64,000 nt of DNA from an uncultured Desulfatitalea sp. (GTDB lineage: Bacteria > Desulfobacterota > Desulfobacteria > Desulfobacterales > Desulfosarcinaceae), in contig CALMNL010000004.1 in the NCBI GenBank assembly GCA_937868765.1, forward strand, positions 1 to 64,000. Direction: 5' to 3'. Within the stretch, counting starts at the first letter, position 1, and each line of letters opens with the position of its first letter. Shown one piece after another: positions 32,851 to 40,944 of this stretch. The notes under the pieces are model-generated. The model was not told the DNA's origin and did no database searches. It saw only the letters and a list, made by a program, of their open reading frames with translations. A program made the position numbers and the translations under genes.

Positions 32851-35010
32851 ATGACCTTGACGCAATGCCCGGTGGACCAGACCCTGACCCTGCTCTGCGA
32901 TGCCATGGAGGCCAACCGCCTGCAGCACCCGCGCAGCCGGCGCCTGGCCGGCCAGTTGATCACCATGATCGAGGATGTGGCCAGCGGCCGGGCAGGCGCG
33001 GCGCATTTGCCCACCGTGCAGCGTCTGGCCGACGAACTGGCCGCCTTCCAGGCCGATGCGGCCGGCATGGCCCTGGGGGCCGAGGTGCGACTGGCGCTGG
33101 CAGCCAACCAGGAGGTGTTCGCCAGCCACATTGAAACCCAGAATTGCGCCGCCGGCGCCTGCGACCGCCTGGCGCCTTCCCCCTGCCAGATGGCCTGCCC
33201 GGCCGGTATCGACATCCCCACCTACGTGGCCCTCATCGCCGAAGGCCGGGACGCCGAGGCCATCGAAACCATCCGGCGGGACAACCCCTTTCCCTGGGTG
33301 TGCGGCCTGGTGTGCACCCGGCCGTGCGAGTTCATGTGCGTGCGCGGCCGCATCGACCAGCCGGTCTCGATCAAGACCCTCAAAGCCTTTGCCGCCGAGC
33401 GCGCCCTCTCGTTGGGCCATTACGTGAACCCGGCCCAGGCGCCGCCCAAAAACCGCAAGGTGTGTGTCATCGGCGCCGGCCCGGGCGGCATGAGCGCGGC
33501 TTACTACCTGGCGCTCAACGGCTATACGGTGCGGGTCATCGAGGCCCTGCCCATGGCCGGCGGCATGATGATGGTGGGCATCCCCCGCTACCGCCTGCCC
33601 CGGGAGGTCATCGACCGCGAAGTGGCCATGATCGAGGCCCTGGGCGTGGAGTTCCGCTTCAACACCTGCCTGGGCAAGGATGTCGGCTTCGCGCAGCTGC
33701 GCGCCGAGGGCTTCGAAGCCTTCTTCCTGGCCATCGGCGCCCACGCCTCGTTCAAGCTCAACATCCCGGGCGAAAACGACTATCCCCAGGTGATCCAGGC
33801 CATCGACTTTCTCAAGCGGGTGGCCCTGGGCGACCGGCACCTGCCCGGACAGCAAGTCATCATCATCGGCGGCGGCAACGTGGCCATCGACGCGGCCCGC
33901 ACCTGCCTGCGCCTGGGCTGCGCCAGTGTCACCATGGCCTATCGCCGCACCTTGTCCGAGATGCCGGCCGACGTGGAAGAGATCGAGCAGGCCGAAGAAG
34001 AGGGCGTGCAGTTCGCCTTCCTGACTGTGCCCGTGGCAGTGGAAGGCCGGGACGGCCATGTCACCGGGCTGCGCTGTCTGAAAGCCAGGATGGTGGCCCA
34101 GGCCGGCTCCAAACGCATGGCGCCGGTGCCCATCGAGGGCAGCGAATTCGTGATCCGCGCCGATGCCGTGATCAGCGCCATCGGCCAGCGGATCGAGAAG
34201 CAGACCCTGGCGGAGCTCAAGGATCTCTCCTGGACCCGGCGCGACACCATCCAGGTGCACACCGCCACCATGGCCACCGACCTGCCGGGCGTCTTCGCGG
34301 CCGGCGACGCGGTCACCGGTCCGGCCACCGTGGTGGAAGCCATCGGCGGCGGCAAGCGCGCGGCGGCGGCCATCGACCGCTACCTCAACGGCCTGCCCCA
34401 GCCCGGCATGCCGCCGGTGCCCGTGCGCCACCACCGCGCCGCCTGGACCGAGGTGCCGGCCACCACCAAGATGGCCCTCAAACGCCAGCCCATGCCCCTG
34501 CTCAACATGGACCGCCGCCGCACCACCTTCCAGCAGGTGGAACTGGGCCTGTCGGAGAACATGGTGCGCGAAGAGGCGCGGCGCTGCCTGCGCTGCGACA
34601 TCTGCCGCCGCTGCGGCCGATGCGTGGAGGTCTGCCGCGACAAGATGAAGGTGGATGCCCTGCGCCTGGGCTACCTCGATTTCGACGCGCCCGGCCCCAC
34701 CGATTTCCGCTGGACCCAGGAGCACTGCATCGCCTGCGGCGCCTGCGCGGCCAACTGCCCCAACGACGCCATGCAGACCGAAGACCGCAAGGGCGAACGC
34801 ATCATCCACCTGTGCGGCACCGTGCTCAGCCGCCAGCCCCTGCGCTACTGCGACGGCTGCGGCGAAGCCATCGGCACCGACCGTTACATCGAGTTCGTGC
34901 GCCGCCGCACCCACCGCATCGCGCCGGTCCTCGACGGCCGCATCTATTGCGATCAGTGCGCCCGTCGCAAGGCCGTGCTTGACGCCCATGACGTTCACTC
35001 GGTGGATTGA
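32851..35010 (+). CDS. GltD-like FAD/NAD(P) oxidoreductase with extra ferredoxin domains
   Basis: 719 aa. A helical N-terminus (1-90) is followed by an Fe-S domain of glutamate-synthase small-subunit type with cysteines at CQMACP, CGLVCTRPCEFMC (about 112-165). The FAD motif is VIGAGPGGMSAAYYLA at 206-221 and the NAD(P) motif is IIIGGGNVAIDAA near 337-349. A two-cluster ferredoxin domain lies near 585-660 (CLRCDICRRCGRCVEVC, CIACGACAANCP), then a small CxxC...CxxC zinc-ribbon-like tail. It should pass electrons between NAD(P)H and the Fe-S/Mo subunits. A 152-base gap separates it from the ferredoxin gene, with no terminator seen. Confidence 0.9.
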   Translation: MTLTQCPVDQTLTLLCDAMEANRLQHPRSRRLAGQLITMIEDVASGRAGAAHLPTVQRLADELAAFQADAAGMALGAEVRLALAANQEVFASHIETQNCAAGACDRLAPSPCQMACPAGIDIPTYVALIAEGRDAEAIETIRRDNPFPWVCGLVCTRPCEFMCVRGRIDQPVSIKTLKAFAAERALSLGHYVNPAQAPPKNRKVCVIGAGPGGMSAAYYLALNGYTVRVIEALPMAGGMMMVGIPRYRLPREVIDREVAMIEALGVEFRFNTCLGKDVGFAQLRAEGFEAFFLAIGAHASFKLNIPGENDYPQVIQAIDFLKRVALGDRHLPGQQVIIIGGGNVAIDAARTCLRLGCASVTMAYRRTLSEMPADVEEIEQAEEEGVQFAFLTVPVAVEGRDGHVTGLRCLKARMVAQAGSKRMAPVPIEGSEFVIRADAVISAIGQRIEKQTLAELKDLSWTRRDTIQVHTATMATDLPGVFAAGDAVTGPATVVEAIGGGKRAAAAIDRYLNGLPQPGMPPVPVRHHRAAWTEVPATTKMALKRQPMPLLNMDRRRTTFQQVELGLSENMVREEARRCLRCDICRRCGRCVEVCRDKMKVDALRLGYLDFDAPGPTDFRWTQEHCIACGACAANCPNDAMQTEDRKGERIIHLCGTVLSRQPLRYCDGCGEAIGTDRYIEFVRRRTHRIAPVLDGRIYCDQCARRKAVLDAHDVHSVD

Positions 35011-35030
35011 AGACCGGGAAAGGAGATCCC

Positions 35031-35243
35031 ATGGCCCTTCGCAAAGGACAAAAGGTAGAAGTCTTCCGCCGCAGCGGCGATGAATCCTGGGAACCCTACA
35101 TGGACAAATTCATCGGCCGCCACGGCATCATCACCGACCCCGATACCTCCATCAACGATCCCGAATCCCTGGTGGAAGTCAGCCTGGACGGCATGGGCAC
35201 CCACCGCCTGCCCCAGGATTGCCTGCGGGTGCTGGACGCATAA
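35031..35243 (+). CDS. Small conserved-looking beta protein (70 aa)
   Basis: The ATG at 35031 follows AAAGGAG by 6 bases and lies 20 bases after the flavoprotein gene. The sequence starts MALRKGQKVEVFRRSGDESW and alternates short beta-like stretches with turns (GRHGIITDPDTS, LVEVSLDGMGTHRLP), resembling an SH3/KOW-like small barrel. There are no cysteines apart from one near the end. Probably the last gene of the Mo-oxidoreductase operon; function unknown. Confidence 0.65.
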   Translation: MALRKGQKVEVFRRSGDESWEPYMDKFIGRHGIITDPDTSINDPESLVEVSLDGMGTHRLPQDCLRVLDA

Positions 35244-35274
35244 GCCGACGGTCCGCCGGCTCAGAAGGCCGAAC

Positions 35275-35655
35275 ATGCCCAACGCCGTCAATACCTTCAC
35301 CGTCATCGGCGCCGTCAGCGCAGCCGCGGCCATCGGCCTGGGCGCCTTCGGGGCCCACGCCCTGCGTGCGACGCTGACGCCGCGCATGCTCGAAATCTAC
35401 CACACCGCCGTATTCTACCACCTGGTGCACAGCCTCGGCCTGTTCGCCGTCGCCTTCGTCTGCTCTCTCAAACCCCAATCCGGCCTGGCCCGGGCCAGCG
35501 GCTGGGCCATGGCCGCCGGCATGCTGATCTTCTCCGGCTCGCTTTACCTGCTGACCCTCACCGGCCTCACCGCCCTCGGCGCCGCCACCCCCGTCGGCGG
35601 CACGGCCATGATCGTCGCCTGGCTGCTGCTGGCCCTCGCGGCGCTCCGGAAATAA
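35275..35655 (+). CDS. DUF423-family small membrane protein
   Basis: 126 aa starting at 35275. Four hydrophobic helices and the family pattern GLGAFGAHAL...YHTAVFYHLVHSLGLFAV match DUF423 (YgdD-like) inner-membrane proteins. Length fits the family. No function is established for it. It lies 31 bases after the 70-aa gene and may be carried on the same transcript. Confidence 0.88.
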   Translation: MPNAVNTFTVIGAVSAAAAIGLGAFGAHALRATLTPRMLEIYHTAVFYHLVHSLGLFAVAFVCSLKPQSGLARASGWAMAAGMLIFSGSLYLLTLTGLTALGAATPVGGTAMIVAWLLLALAALRK

Positions 35656-35813
35656 CCTGACGTTTCCCACCACCGTCCCAGCGGCGGCGCCCCCCGTCGT
35701 CTCCGAGCCCTCCCGCCCGACAGGTGCCGGATCCCCAGGTTGCCACATTGCCAGGGGGCGGCGGAATATGTTAATGAAACAGCACGATAACAGCCGATCG
35801 AGGAGACCGCAGC

Positions 35814-36455
35814 ATGCAGCGCTGGCATCAACTGACTTTGTACCTGACGCTCATCCTCATCCTGGGCCCCGGGGACCTTTGGGCGGATCCATCCCCAAAG
35901 CTGCCCGACCTGTTCAAACCCCTGGTGCCGCCCGGTTATGAATTGAGATCCCCCGTAACGGCCAGACAGGGCCATATGGCGACGCTCTCCTTTGAAGCCA
36001 GCAAGCCGCTGCAAGGCCGTCATTCGCTCTATTTCAGCGAATTTCACCTGGATTTGATGATCAAAGCCGCACCGGATCAAGCCATGCGCCAACTGATCCA
36101 ACGGCAGGCATCGGCCTACCGGGCGCAATACGAGCAGGAAGTCGCAGCGGCGCTGGAGCATCGGCGCCAAAGCCGTTCAGACGCCGTCACGGCCTACGAT
36201 CCACCCGAATCGACCCGATATGACTGGGGTGTGGGCATCACCCAGCGGGTCATTCACAAATTCATCGGCGCCGGAAAAGCGCCGGATGAAATTGAATACA
36301 GCTGCATCTACCTGGGTTTCACCAGCGACCCCAACGCCATCAAAAAGTTCAAGCTATCGGTCTCCGGCGTGGAAACCCGCCAGGAGGCGGATCGGTGGGC
36401 GACCCAGGCCGCCGAGGCCACCCAAAAGACCAGCCTGAACGACATCGACCATTAA
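35814..36455 (+). CDS. Secreted protein of unknown function
   Basis: 213 aa with a signal peptide (MQRWHQLTLYLTLILILG, cleavage near LWADP). The mature part begins with a proline-rich segment (LPDLFKPLVPPGYELRSP) and continues with mixed alpha/beta sequence. It contains two cysteine-free domains and one Cys near the end (EYSCIYLGF). GAGGAGACCGCAGC precedes the ATG. No family was recognised. The following gene, also exported, is 88 bases downstream. Confidence 0.7.
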   Translation: MQRWHQLTLYLTLILILGPGDLWADPSPKLPDLFKPLVPPGYELRSPVTARQGHMATLSFEASKPLQGRHSLYFSEFHLDLMIKAAPDQAMRQLIQRQASAYRAQYEQEVAAALEHRRQSRSDAVTAYDPPESTRYDWGVGITQRVIHKFIGAGKAPDEIEYSCIYLGFTSDPNAIKKFKLSVSGVETRQEADRWATQAAEATQKTSLNDIDH

Positions 36456-36543
36456 AAGGCCCTGCCGGGACCGCTTCGGAGGTCCTCGGCTGAATCGAAA
36501 CCGCCTTGCGCCAAAGCCCCTCAACCCGAAAAGGAAACCTGCC

Positions 36544-37380
36544 ATGAAAACGAGAATCGCTTTTTGCCTGAGCCTGCTGATCCTGTTAACGGCCGCGGCC
36601 GCCGTGGCCGCACAACCCGACGCCGCCGCATGCAAGGACCACCCGCTATTCCCCACGCGCATGCCGGACTACCGCATCGAATCCTGCAAAGTCGAACCGT
36701 TCGGTGTTTACGAATTCTACGCCCTCAAAGGCCCCCGAACACCTGTAGAGGGCAAATTCACCTTCGTCCAATACGCCTTCACCGGAGAAAGAGCCAAGGA
36801 ACCCAACGGCCTTGCAGTGGTCCGCAATTACGAAAATGCCATCAAAAAGGCCGGCGGCGAAATCCTGGGCATACAGCCCACCTGGTGGGTGGTGGGCAAG
36901 ATCGTCCAGGATGGGAACGAGGCGTGGGTCCAGGCCGAAAAGGGCAACGGCAAGATCTGGCTGCGAATCGTCGAAAAACAGGCGATGGAGCAGTTCATCG
37001 AGGCGGACGCAGCCGCGTTTGCCAAGGATATCAACACCACCGGCCATGCCGCGGTCTACGGCATTCTCTTCGATACGGGCAAAGCCGATATCAAACCCGA
37101 ATCCGCCAAAGCCGTCGAAGAGATCGCCAGGCTGCTGAAGGGCGACCCCAATCTGAAACTCCATGTGGTGGGGCACACCGACAACCAGGGGAGCATAGAA
37201 TTCAACCTGAAACTTTCCATGGCGCGCGCGCAATCCGTGGTGCAGGCCCTGACCGGCACCCATGGCATTGCCGCCGCACGGCTCAATGCCTTCGGATGCG
37301 GCCCGTACGCTCCGGTGGCATCCAATGACACAGACGAAGGACGCGCCAAGAACCGCAGGGTCGAACTGGTCAAGCAGTAG
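36544..37380 (+). CDS. OmpA-family C-terminal-domain exported protein
   Basis: 278 aa. The signal peptide ends near AVAAQP. Residues 25-160 are a distinct domain with a Cys pair (ACKDHPLF, ESCKVEPFG) and a Trp-rich block (IQPTWWVVGKI). Residues 165-278 are a peptidoglycan-binding OmpA domain: ILFDTGKADIKPES, HVVGHTDNQGS, LSMARAQSVVQAL, GCGPYAPVASNDTDEGRAKNRRVELV. It should anchor to peptidoglycan in the periplasm. AAAGGAAACCTGCC precedes the ATG. Confidence 0.9.
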   Translation: MKTRIAFCLSLLILLTAAAAVAAQPDAAACKDHPLFPTRMPDYRIESCKVEPFGVYEFYALKGPRTPVEGKFTFVQYAFTGERAKEPNGLAVVRNYENAIKKAGGEILGIQPTWWVVGKIVQDGNEAWVQAEKGNGKIWLRIVEKQAMEQFIEADAAAFAKDINTTGHAAVYGILFDTGKADIKPESAKAVEEIARLLKGDPNLKLHVVGHTDNQGSIEFNLKLSMARAQSVVQALTGTHGIAAARLNAFGCGPYAPVASNDTDEGRAKNRRVELVKQ

Positions 37381-37741
37381 CACCCCCTTTAACTGCCGAA
37401 CGCTGCCGGCCGGCAATCCTGATCGGTTTTCGCCCGAAGGTTGACGGCCGGCCTCTTTTCTTCTTCTCCGAGGCCATATGCCTGCCGCTGATTGCGATTC
37501 AGCGAACGGCGCGCCCCGGGCACTTCGCCGCAGCCTTTTCGGTGCATGCAAACCCGCCCCGGCCCAATCACGGCCGCCGGCAAACGCGGCCACCCGAACC
37601 GAAAATGAACCACCCATCATTGCACCGTGCTTTAACCGAGCCCCCCCCCTTTTATACCTGTAGCAGGCCCGAAGCGCCGCCCCCGGCGGTCACCATCCGA
37701 ATCAGCCCGTCGCTCTCGGCAGATCTTCGCCCGCTCCTGAT
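37381..37741. other. Intergenic stretch with no supported gene
   Basis: 361 bases after the OmpA-like gene. Only short frames with atypical composition are present and no terminator hairpin followed by T-run was seen. It begins the degenerate zone that precedes the integron remnant. Confidence 0.5.
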
Positions 37742-38046
37742 TTGCCAACGATCCCACCAAGGCACTGTTCCGCCGGCGCGGCATCTCCGGCAGCGTATTC
37801 ACGGCCAAAACCGGCAGCAACAATCCTTCCACCTGCAAAGTCAAGGCGGCCAACGGGAAATCGAGGCTGCAGGGGGCAATAAACCCATCGAGCTGGCTGT
37901 CAGACCCAGCGGCCGGTTTCTCTAAGTTTCCAACGCCGGCGGCGTCTCCATCGGGGCCTTGCGCGTGCATGTAAACGGAAGCATCTCCGACCTGGGCAGG
38001 TTGACCGGTCTGCCGCCCGTGTACTCGCAGGGCATCGCCGTGCGTT
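37742..38046 (+). pseudogene. Frameshifted remnant of an exported-type protein C-terminus
   Basis: One frame after a TGA at about 37738 reads FANDPTKALFRRRGISGSVF and continues with protein-like composition. Near 37925 the good frame changes and continues as GGVSIGALRVHVNGSISDLG to a TGA at 38044-38046. Both halves look like one C-terminal region broken by a frameshift, with no start codon. The family was not recognised. Confidence 0.35.
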
Positions 38047-38205
38047 GATCCAAACGCTCTTTTAATTATGGCGCGTTAAGACTCTTCGAAGGCGATAGCC
38101 CACATCCAACGAAGCCAGTTATGCTTCCGGATCCGAGTGCGACCACCTGTCCCAGATAGAATTCTAGCCCCTTCTCTTGCAATCGAAAGTATACCAATTC
38201 CGGTC

Positions 38206-38316
38206 TCAATTTCTGTCCAGGGGACTGCGCACCCCCAATACATTCTTCTTGGCCACATGGGTGTAGATCATCGTAGTCTCCAGATCCACATGCCCCAGCA
38301 ATTGGGCGAACTCAAG
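38206..38316 (-). pseudogene. intI: C-terminal remnant of an integron integrase (IntI)
   Basis: On the minus strand a frame ending at TGA 38208-38206 reads [20 protein letters not shown] followed by [17 protein letters not shown]. This carries the tyrosine-recombinase C-terminal box with the catalytic Tyr (MIYTHV) and the GVRSPLD ending characteristic of integron integrases. Only about 36 residues remain; upstream (to the right) the frame hits a stop just past the junction with the IS91-type transposase. The orientation, with the 5' side toward the cassettes, is that of an integron. The original gene would have been about 320-340 aa. Confidence 0.75.
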
Positions 38317-38865
38317 TTCCCGGGCAGGACCGCCGAGCTGTCAGATCCCAAGGCCTTCGGCCGCCTGGTGACCGATCTTACAAAAGCCCAGTGGATCGTT
38401 TATGCCAAGCGACCCTTTGCCGGCCCGCAGGCGGTCCTGGACTACCTGGGCCGTTACACCCACCGGGTGGCGATATCGAATCACCGGATCGTATCTCTGC
38501 AAGACGGTGCCGTGACCTTCACCTACCGGGATCGCGCCGATAACGATGCGATCAAACAAATGACCCTGGACGCGCTGGAGTTCATCCGGCGCTTTTTGCT
38601 GCATGTGCTGCCCGATGGGTTCGTTAAGATCAGGTACTTCGGCTTTTTGGCTCATAGGAACCGCAAACAGGCCACCATACTGATTCGTAAACTGATCGGA
38701 CCGACACCCGACCCCATGGCTGTCCGCCAGGAAAACGTGGCCGAAATGATGCTTCGGGTGACCGGTATTGTGATCGGATTGTGTCTAAGGTGCGGCGTGG
38801 GAAAAATGAAAGCCGGAATTGAATTGGCGAAAACCGTATCGCCCCAGGCGAGAGCACCGGCATAG
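38311..38865 (+). pseudogene. Truncated IS91-family transposase (C-terminal part)
   Basis: About 184 residues from [13 protein letters not shown] to the TAG at 38863-38865. The IS91/IS801 C-terminal domain is clear: WIVYAKRPFAGPQAVLDYLG, then RYTHRVAISNHRIVSL and VTFTYRDRAD. The first 200 or so residues, including the zinc-binding N-terminus and HUH metal-binding part, are missing. The frame extends left to 38137, but that part is the antisense of the intI remnant. The junction is at about 38308-38316. It is a remnant of a rolling-circle-type element that cut the integron integrase. Confidence 0.8.
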
Positions 38866-39150
38866 GAGCTTATTGCAAACAAAAAGAGAAAACAGGTTCT
38901 ATTTTATGGCTCAAGCAAACGCACCTTCTGGAGCCCTGGGCCGGGTGCGTTCAAAAATTGGATTTTCACGAAATGCGAAGCCCAAGTGCTGCAATACGTC
39001 GCCCCTTCTTGAAAAACCAGTGCACACCGCGGGCTCGGAAACACGGATTACCCCTTCCCGCCAAGGCCTCTTACCGCTTGCCAACCATAACACTGACCGA
39101 TATAATCCCCATAAATTTGAAACGCTAAAAACAGTGCGACAAGCGGTCAA
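38866..39150. other. Non-coding or decayed stretch before the first attC
   Basis: 285 bases between the transposase remnant and the first attC-like site. No convincing gene was found. It may hold the end of the IS91-like element and the remnant of a lost first cassette. An integron attI site was not recognised. Confidence 0.4.
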
Positions 39151-39273
39151 GTTCAACTTCGTTTTATCCATCATCCTTTAAGCGGAAGAAAGTGCCCCCC
39201 AGGCAAGCAGGAGTAAATCTCCACGGCGGTACTTCTGCATAGAGGATGACGGATAAAACGCTAAATGTTCGCT
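39151..39273 (+). repeat. attC-like recombination site 0 (123 bp)
   Basis: R''-like GTTCAAC at 39151, then an inverted repeat with one mismatch in 18 (39160-39177 and 39244-39261), then R' GTTCGCT at 39267-39273. The length is similar to the long attC sites of chromosomal integrons. The R' belongs to the next cassette, whose own R'' matches it exactly. The interior forms a further imperfect hairpin. Confidence 0.55.
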
Positions 39274-39291
39274 CAAACGAGAACCACCGTG

Positions 39292-39564
39292 ATGAGATAC
39301 ATACGAATAAACGAAAGTGACCATTGGAATTTAGGGAAGTTCATTGCAGAGCGTCTAATTGAAGTAGATGATAGTGGCGCAGTACACAGAGTGATCGACC
39401 TTGACAATAAGGGTTCAATTATTGATGCAGCTCCAACCGCAGTTAATCAATATGGGGCTACTGATCATCCGCCATTATCCATGGAATCTGATTGGTCGGA
39501 AAATTTTATCATGAAAGAGGTCTTCGAAAAGCTTTGGGGAATCGCCAAAGAAACGCTTGGATAG
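39292..39564 (+). CDS. Cassette 1 hypothetical protein (90 aa)
   Basis: The ATG at 39292 lies just inside the cassette, which begins at 39268; an in-frame ATG at 39265 spans the recombination point itself and is less likely. The product starts MRYIRINESDHWNLGKFIAE and contains an acidic, beta-like middle (VDDSGAVHRVIDLDNKGSI) and a helical C-terminus (EKLWGIAKETLG). Not recognised. Base composition is much more A/T-rich than the flanking chromosome. Its attC follows 41 bases after the stop. Confidence 0.65.
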   Translation: MRYIRINESDHWNLGKFIAERLIEVDDSGAVHRVIDLDNKGSIIDAAPTAVNQYGATDHPPLSMESDWSENFIMKEVFEKLWGIAKETLG

Positions 39565-39605
39565 CATAAAGGGTTCATTTGTTTTAGCACGAGAAATAAA
39601 TGTAT

Positions 39606-39672
39606 AGCGAACCAGCGCGTGTGCTCGGACGCGCGGAAGCCCGCCGCGCGCCGGCAACGCGCACCGTTAGAC
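39606..39672 (+). repeat. attC site 1 (67 bp)
   Basis: R'' AGCGAAC (39606-39612) is the exact reverse complement of GTTCGCT at the start of its cassette (39267-39273). R' is GTTAGAC (39666-39672). The arms pair around GCTCGGACGCGCGG and CCGCGCGCCGGC with single unpaired bases in one arm, the extrahelical bases typical of attC. Confidence 0.85.
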
Positions 39673-39694
39673 GTCCATGAACTGAGGAAGGCAC

Positions 39695-40336
39695 ATGCTA
39701 CCGAATATTCATCAAACCCTTTACATGAGATTCAAGCATGAAGGCTACAGAAAGAAAGAATATACTCGGGCACCGGTTCCAAACATCGAAGAGGTCGTTC
39801 AGCTGGGTTATCTGGACGTGAACCGAACAATTAGAGGTATCGAACCAGAGCAAAGTTGGTGGTTTAGGCATTCGGTCGTTTCATTCATAAAGGATTTACT
39901 GATTTCCCCGCCCAAAAACCAGCAAAGCTTTGATCTTTTACATGAGCAGTGCTGCAAACAGTGCTTGGAGGCTGAAGCTCTCGGAAAAGCGAGAGTGCAT
40001 TACGGTCAGGCCCAAAAGCTCCTCAACATGTCGCTGAAGTATCTCTACAATGAATTTGCCGCTTACTATGGCAAAATCAACTATCTTAAGTTTCCAGACA
40101 ATAACCTGGAACATTTCTTTCACCTCCCCATAGACAGTCAAATTCGGAACCACTTAATTGAGAAGCGTTGTTTTACGAACCCCACATCTCTCCCATGGTC
40201 GCAATGGGCTTATTCTCACTATGTGAGCTTTCAGGAGCAGGTGCGAAAACGTATCAATAGTGGGTATAAGCCACTGGAAATTGATTACATTCTTTGGAAT
40301 ACGAAGGGGGCCTCTTTGTGTGAGGCCATGAGCTAA
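39695..40336 (+). CDS. Cassette 2 orphan protein (213 aa)
   Basis: The gene sits inside cassette 2 (39667-40418). GAGGAAGG precedes the ATG. The product is soluble and helical, with KARVHYGQAQKLLNMSLKYL as its most distinctive segment and a C-terminal LEIDYILWNTKG. It has no signal peptide, membrane segment or known catalytic motif. A cysteine cluster (EQCCKQCLEAE) lies near residue 88. Function unknown; A/T-rich codon use shows a foreign origin. Confidence 0.8.
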   Translation: MLPNIHQTLYMRFKHEGYRKKEYTRAPVPNIEEVVQLGYLDVNRTIRGIEPEQSWWFRHSVVSFIKDLLISPPKNQQSFDLLHEQCCKQCLEAEALGKARVHYGQAQKLLNMSLKYLYNEFAAYYGKINYLKFPDNNLEHFFHLPIDSQIRNHLIEKRCFTNPTSLPWSQWAYSHYVSFQEQVRKRINSGYKPLEIDYILWNTKGASLCEAMS

Positions 40337-40357
40337 GTATCTGAGACAAAGGAAAAC

Positions 40358-40424
40358 GTCTAACGAATAGATGCACCCGGCGTGGCGAAACAGAGCCGCC
40401 ACGCGGGTGATCATCATGTTGGCT
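40358..40424 (+). repeat. attC site 2 (67 bp)
   Basis: R'' GTCTAAC (40358-40364) is the reverse complement of GTTAGAC at the start of cassette 2; the match extends to 9 bases (ACGTCTAAC). R' is GTTGGCT (40418-40424). The central hairpin pairs CACCCGGCGTGGCG with CGCCACGCGGGTG, leaving one unpaired G in the left arm. Confidence 0.92.
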
Positions 40425-40435
40425 GAAAGAAAACA

Positions 40436-40864
40436 ATGCCTTCAATCGTATCAAACAGTGATACTGAAAAATGCCTTCGAACTATTTTAATGAAAGAGGG
40501 TTATAAACTTTCTCCTGAAAGACAGTTTGGTGAAACGGGTGTTGATGTAATTGCTTCCCGAGATAGCGATACCTTTCATATCGAAGTGATCGGCTATAAA
40601 TCGAGTGGGCCAGCACGTGCCAAGGATTTCTATGAATCCTTCTTTAGGGTTATATCTCGATTAAAAGATGGTGCAAGTAAATGTGTTATTGCAATGCCGA
40701 TCAACGCAAAAATAGGTTTACCGGCCAGGGCAAACCAGTATGGAATCGCGTGGAATAGAATTGGTTTAGCCTTTCCTGAACTTGAAATTTGGTTGGTTGA
40801 TATTGGAAAAATGGCTATTGAAAAGTCTTCCTGGCTCAAATGGGGGCAGCCAACAACTGCTTAG
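40436..40864 (+). CDS. Cassette 3 protein, probable PD-(D/E)XK nuclease fold
   Basis: 142 aa encoded in cassette 3 (40419-40915). It has the ordered motif of restriction-like nucleases: a helix, then ETGVDVIASRDSDTFHIEVI followed by GYK. This supplies Asp, then Glu-x(3)-Lys on the next strand, close to the D...ExK active site. It may be a Mrr- or HJC-like DNA nuclease and thus a defence or repair factor. The stop codon lies inside attC 3, a common cassette economy. Without structure prediction the fold remains an inference. Confidence 0.65.
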   Translation: MPSIVSNSDTEKCLRTILMKEGYKLSPERQFGETGVDVIASRDSDTFHIEVIGYKSSGPARAKDFYESFFRVISRLKDGASKCVIAMPINAKIGLPARANQYGIAWNRIGLAFPELEIWLVDIGKMAIEKSSWLKWGQPTTA

Positions 40865-40921
40865 AGTGGGGCTTTTGCTACGCTGCCGCTCCGCAAAAGC
40901 CCCTCAAGCAGGCCGTTGGGC
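40848..40921 (+). repeat. attC site 3 (74 bp)
   Basis: R'' AGCCAAC (40848-40854) is the reverse complement of GTTGGCT at the start of cassette 3. R' is GTTGGGC (40915-40921). The long stem pairs CTGCTTAGAGTGGGGCTTTTGC with GCAAAAGCCCCTCAAGCAG, leaving unpaired bases in the left arm. It overlaps the last codons of the cassette 3 gene. Confidence 0.92.
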
Positions 40922-40944
40922 GTGAAAGGCGATTTGTACCGAAT

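Noticed and set aside
38076-38258. Minus-strand 60-codon frame over the intI remnant
   Set aside because: It lies in a different frame from the integrase residues and has no start signal or family resemblance.
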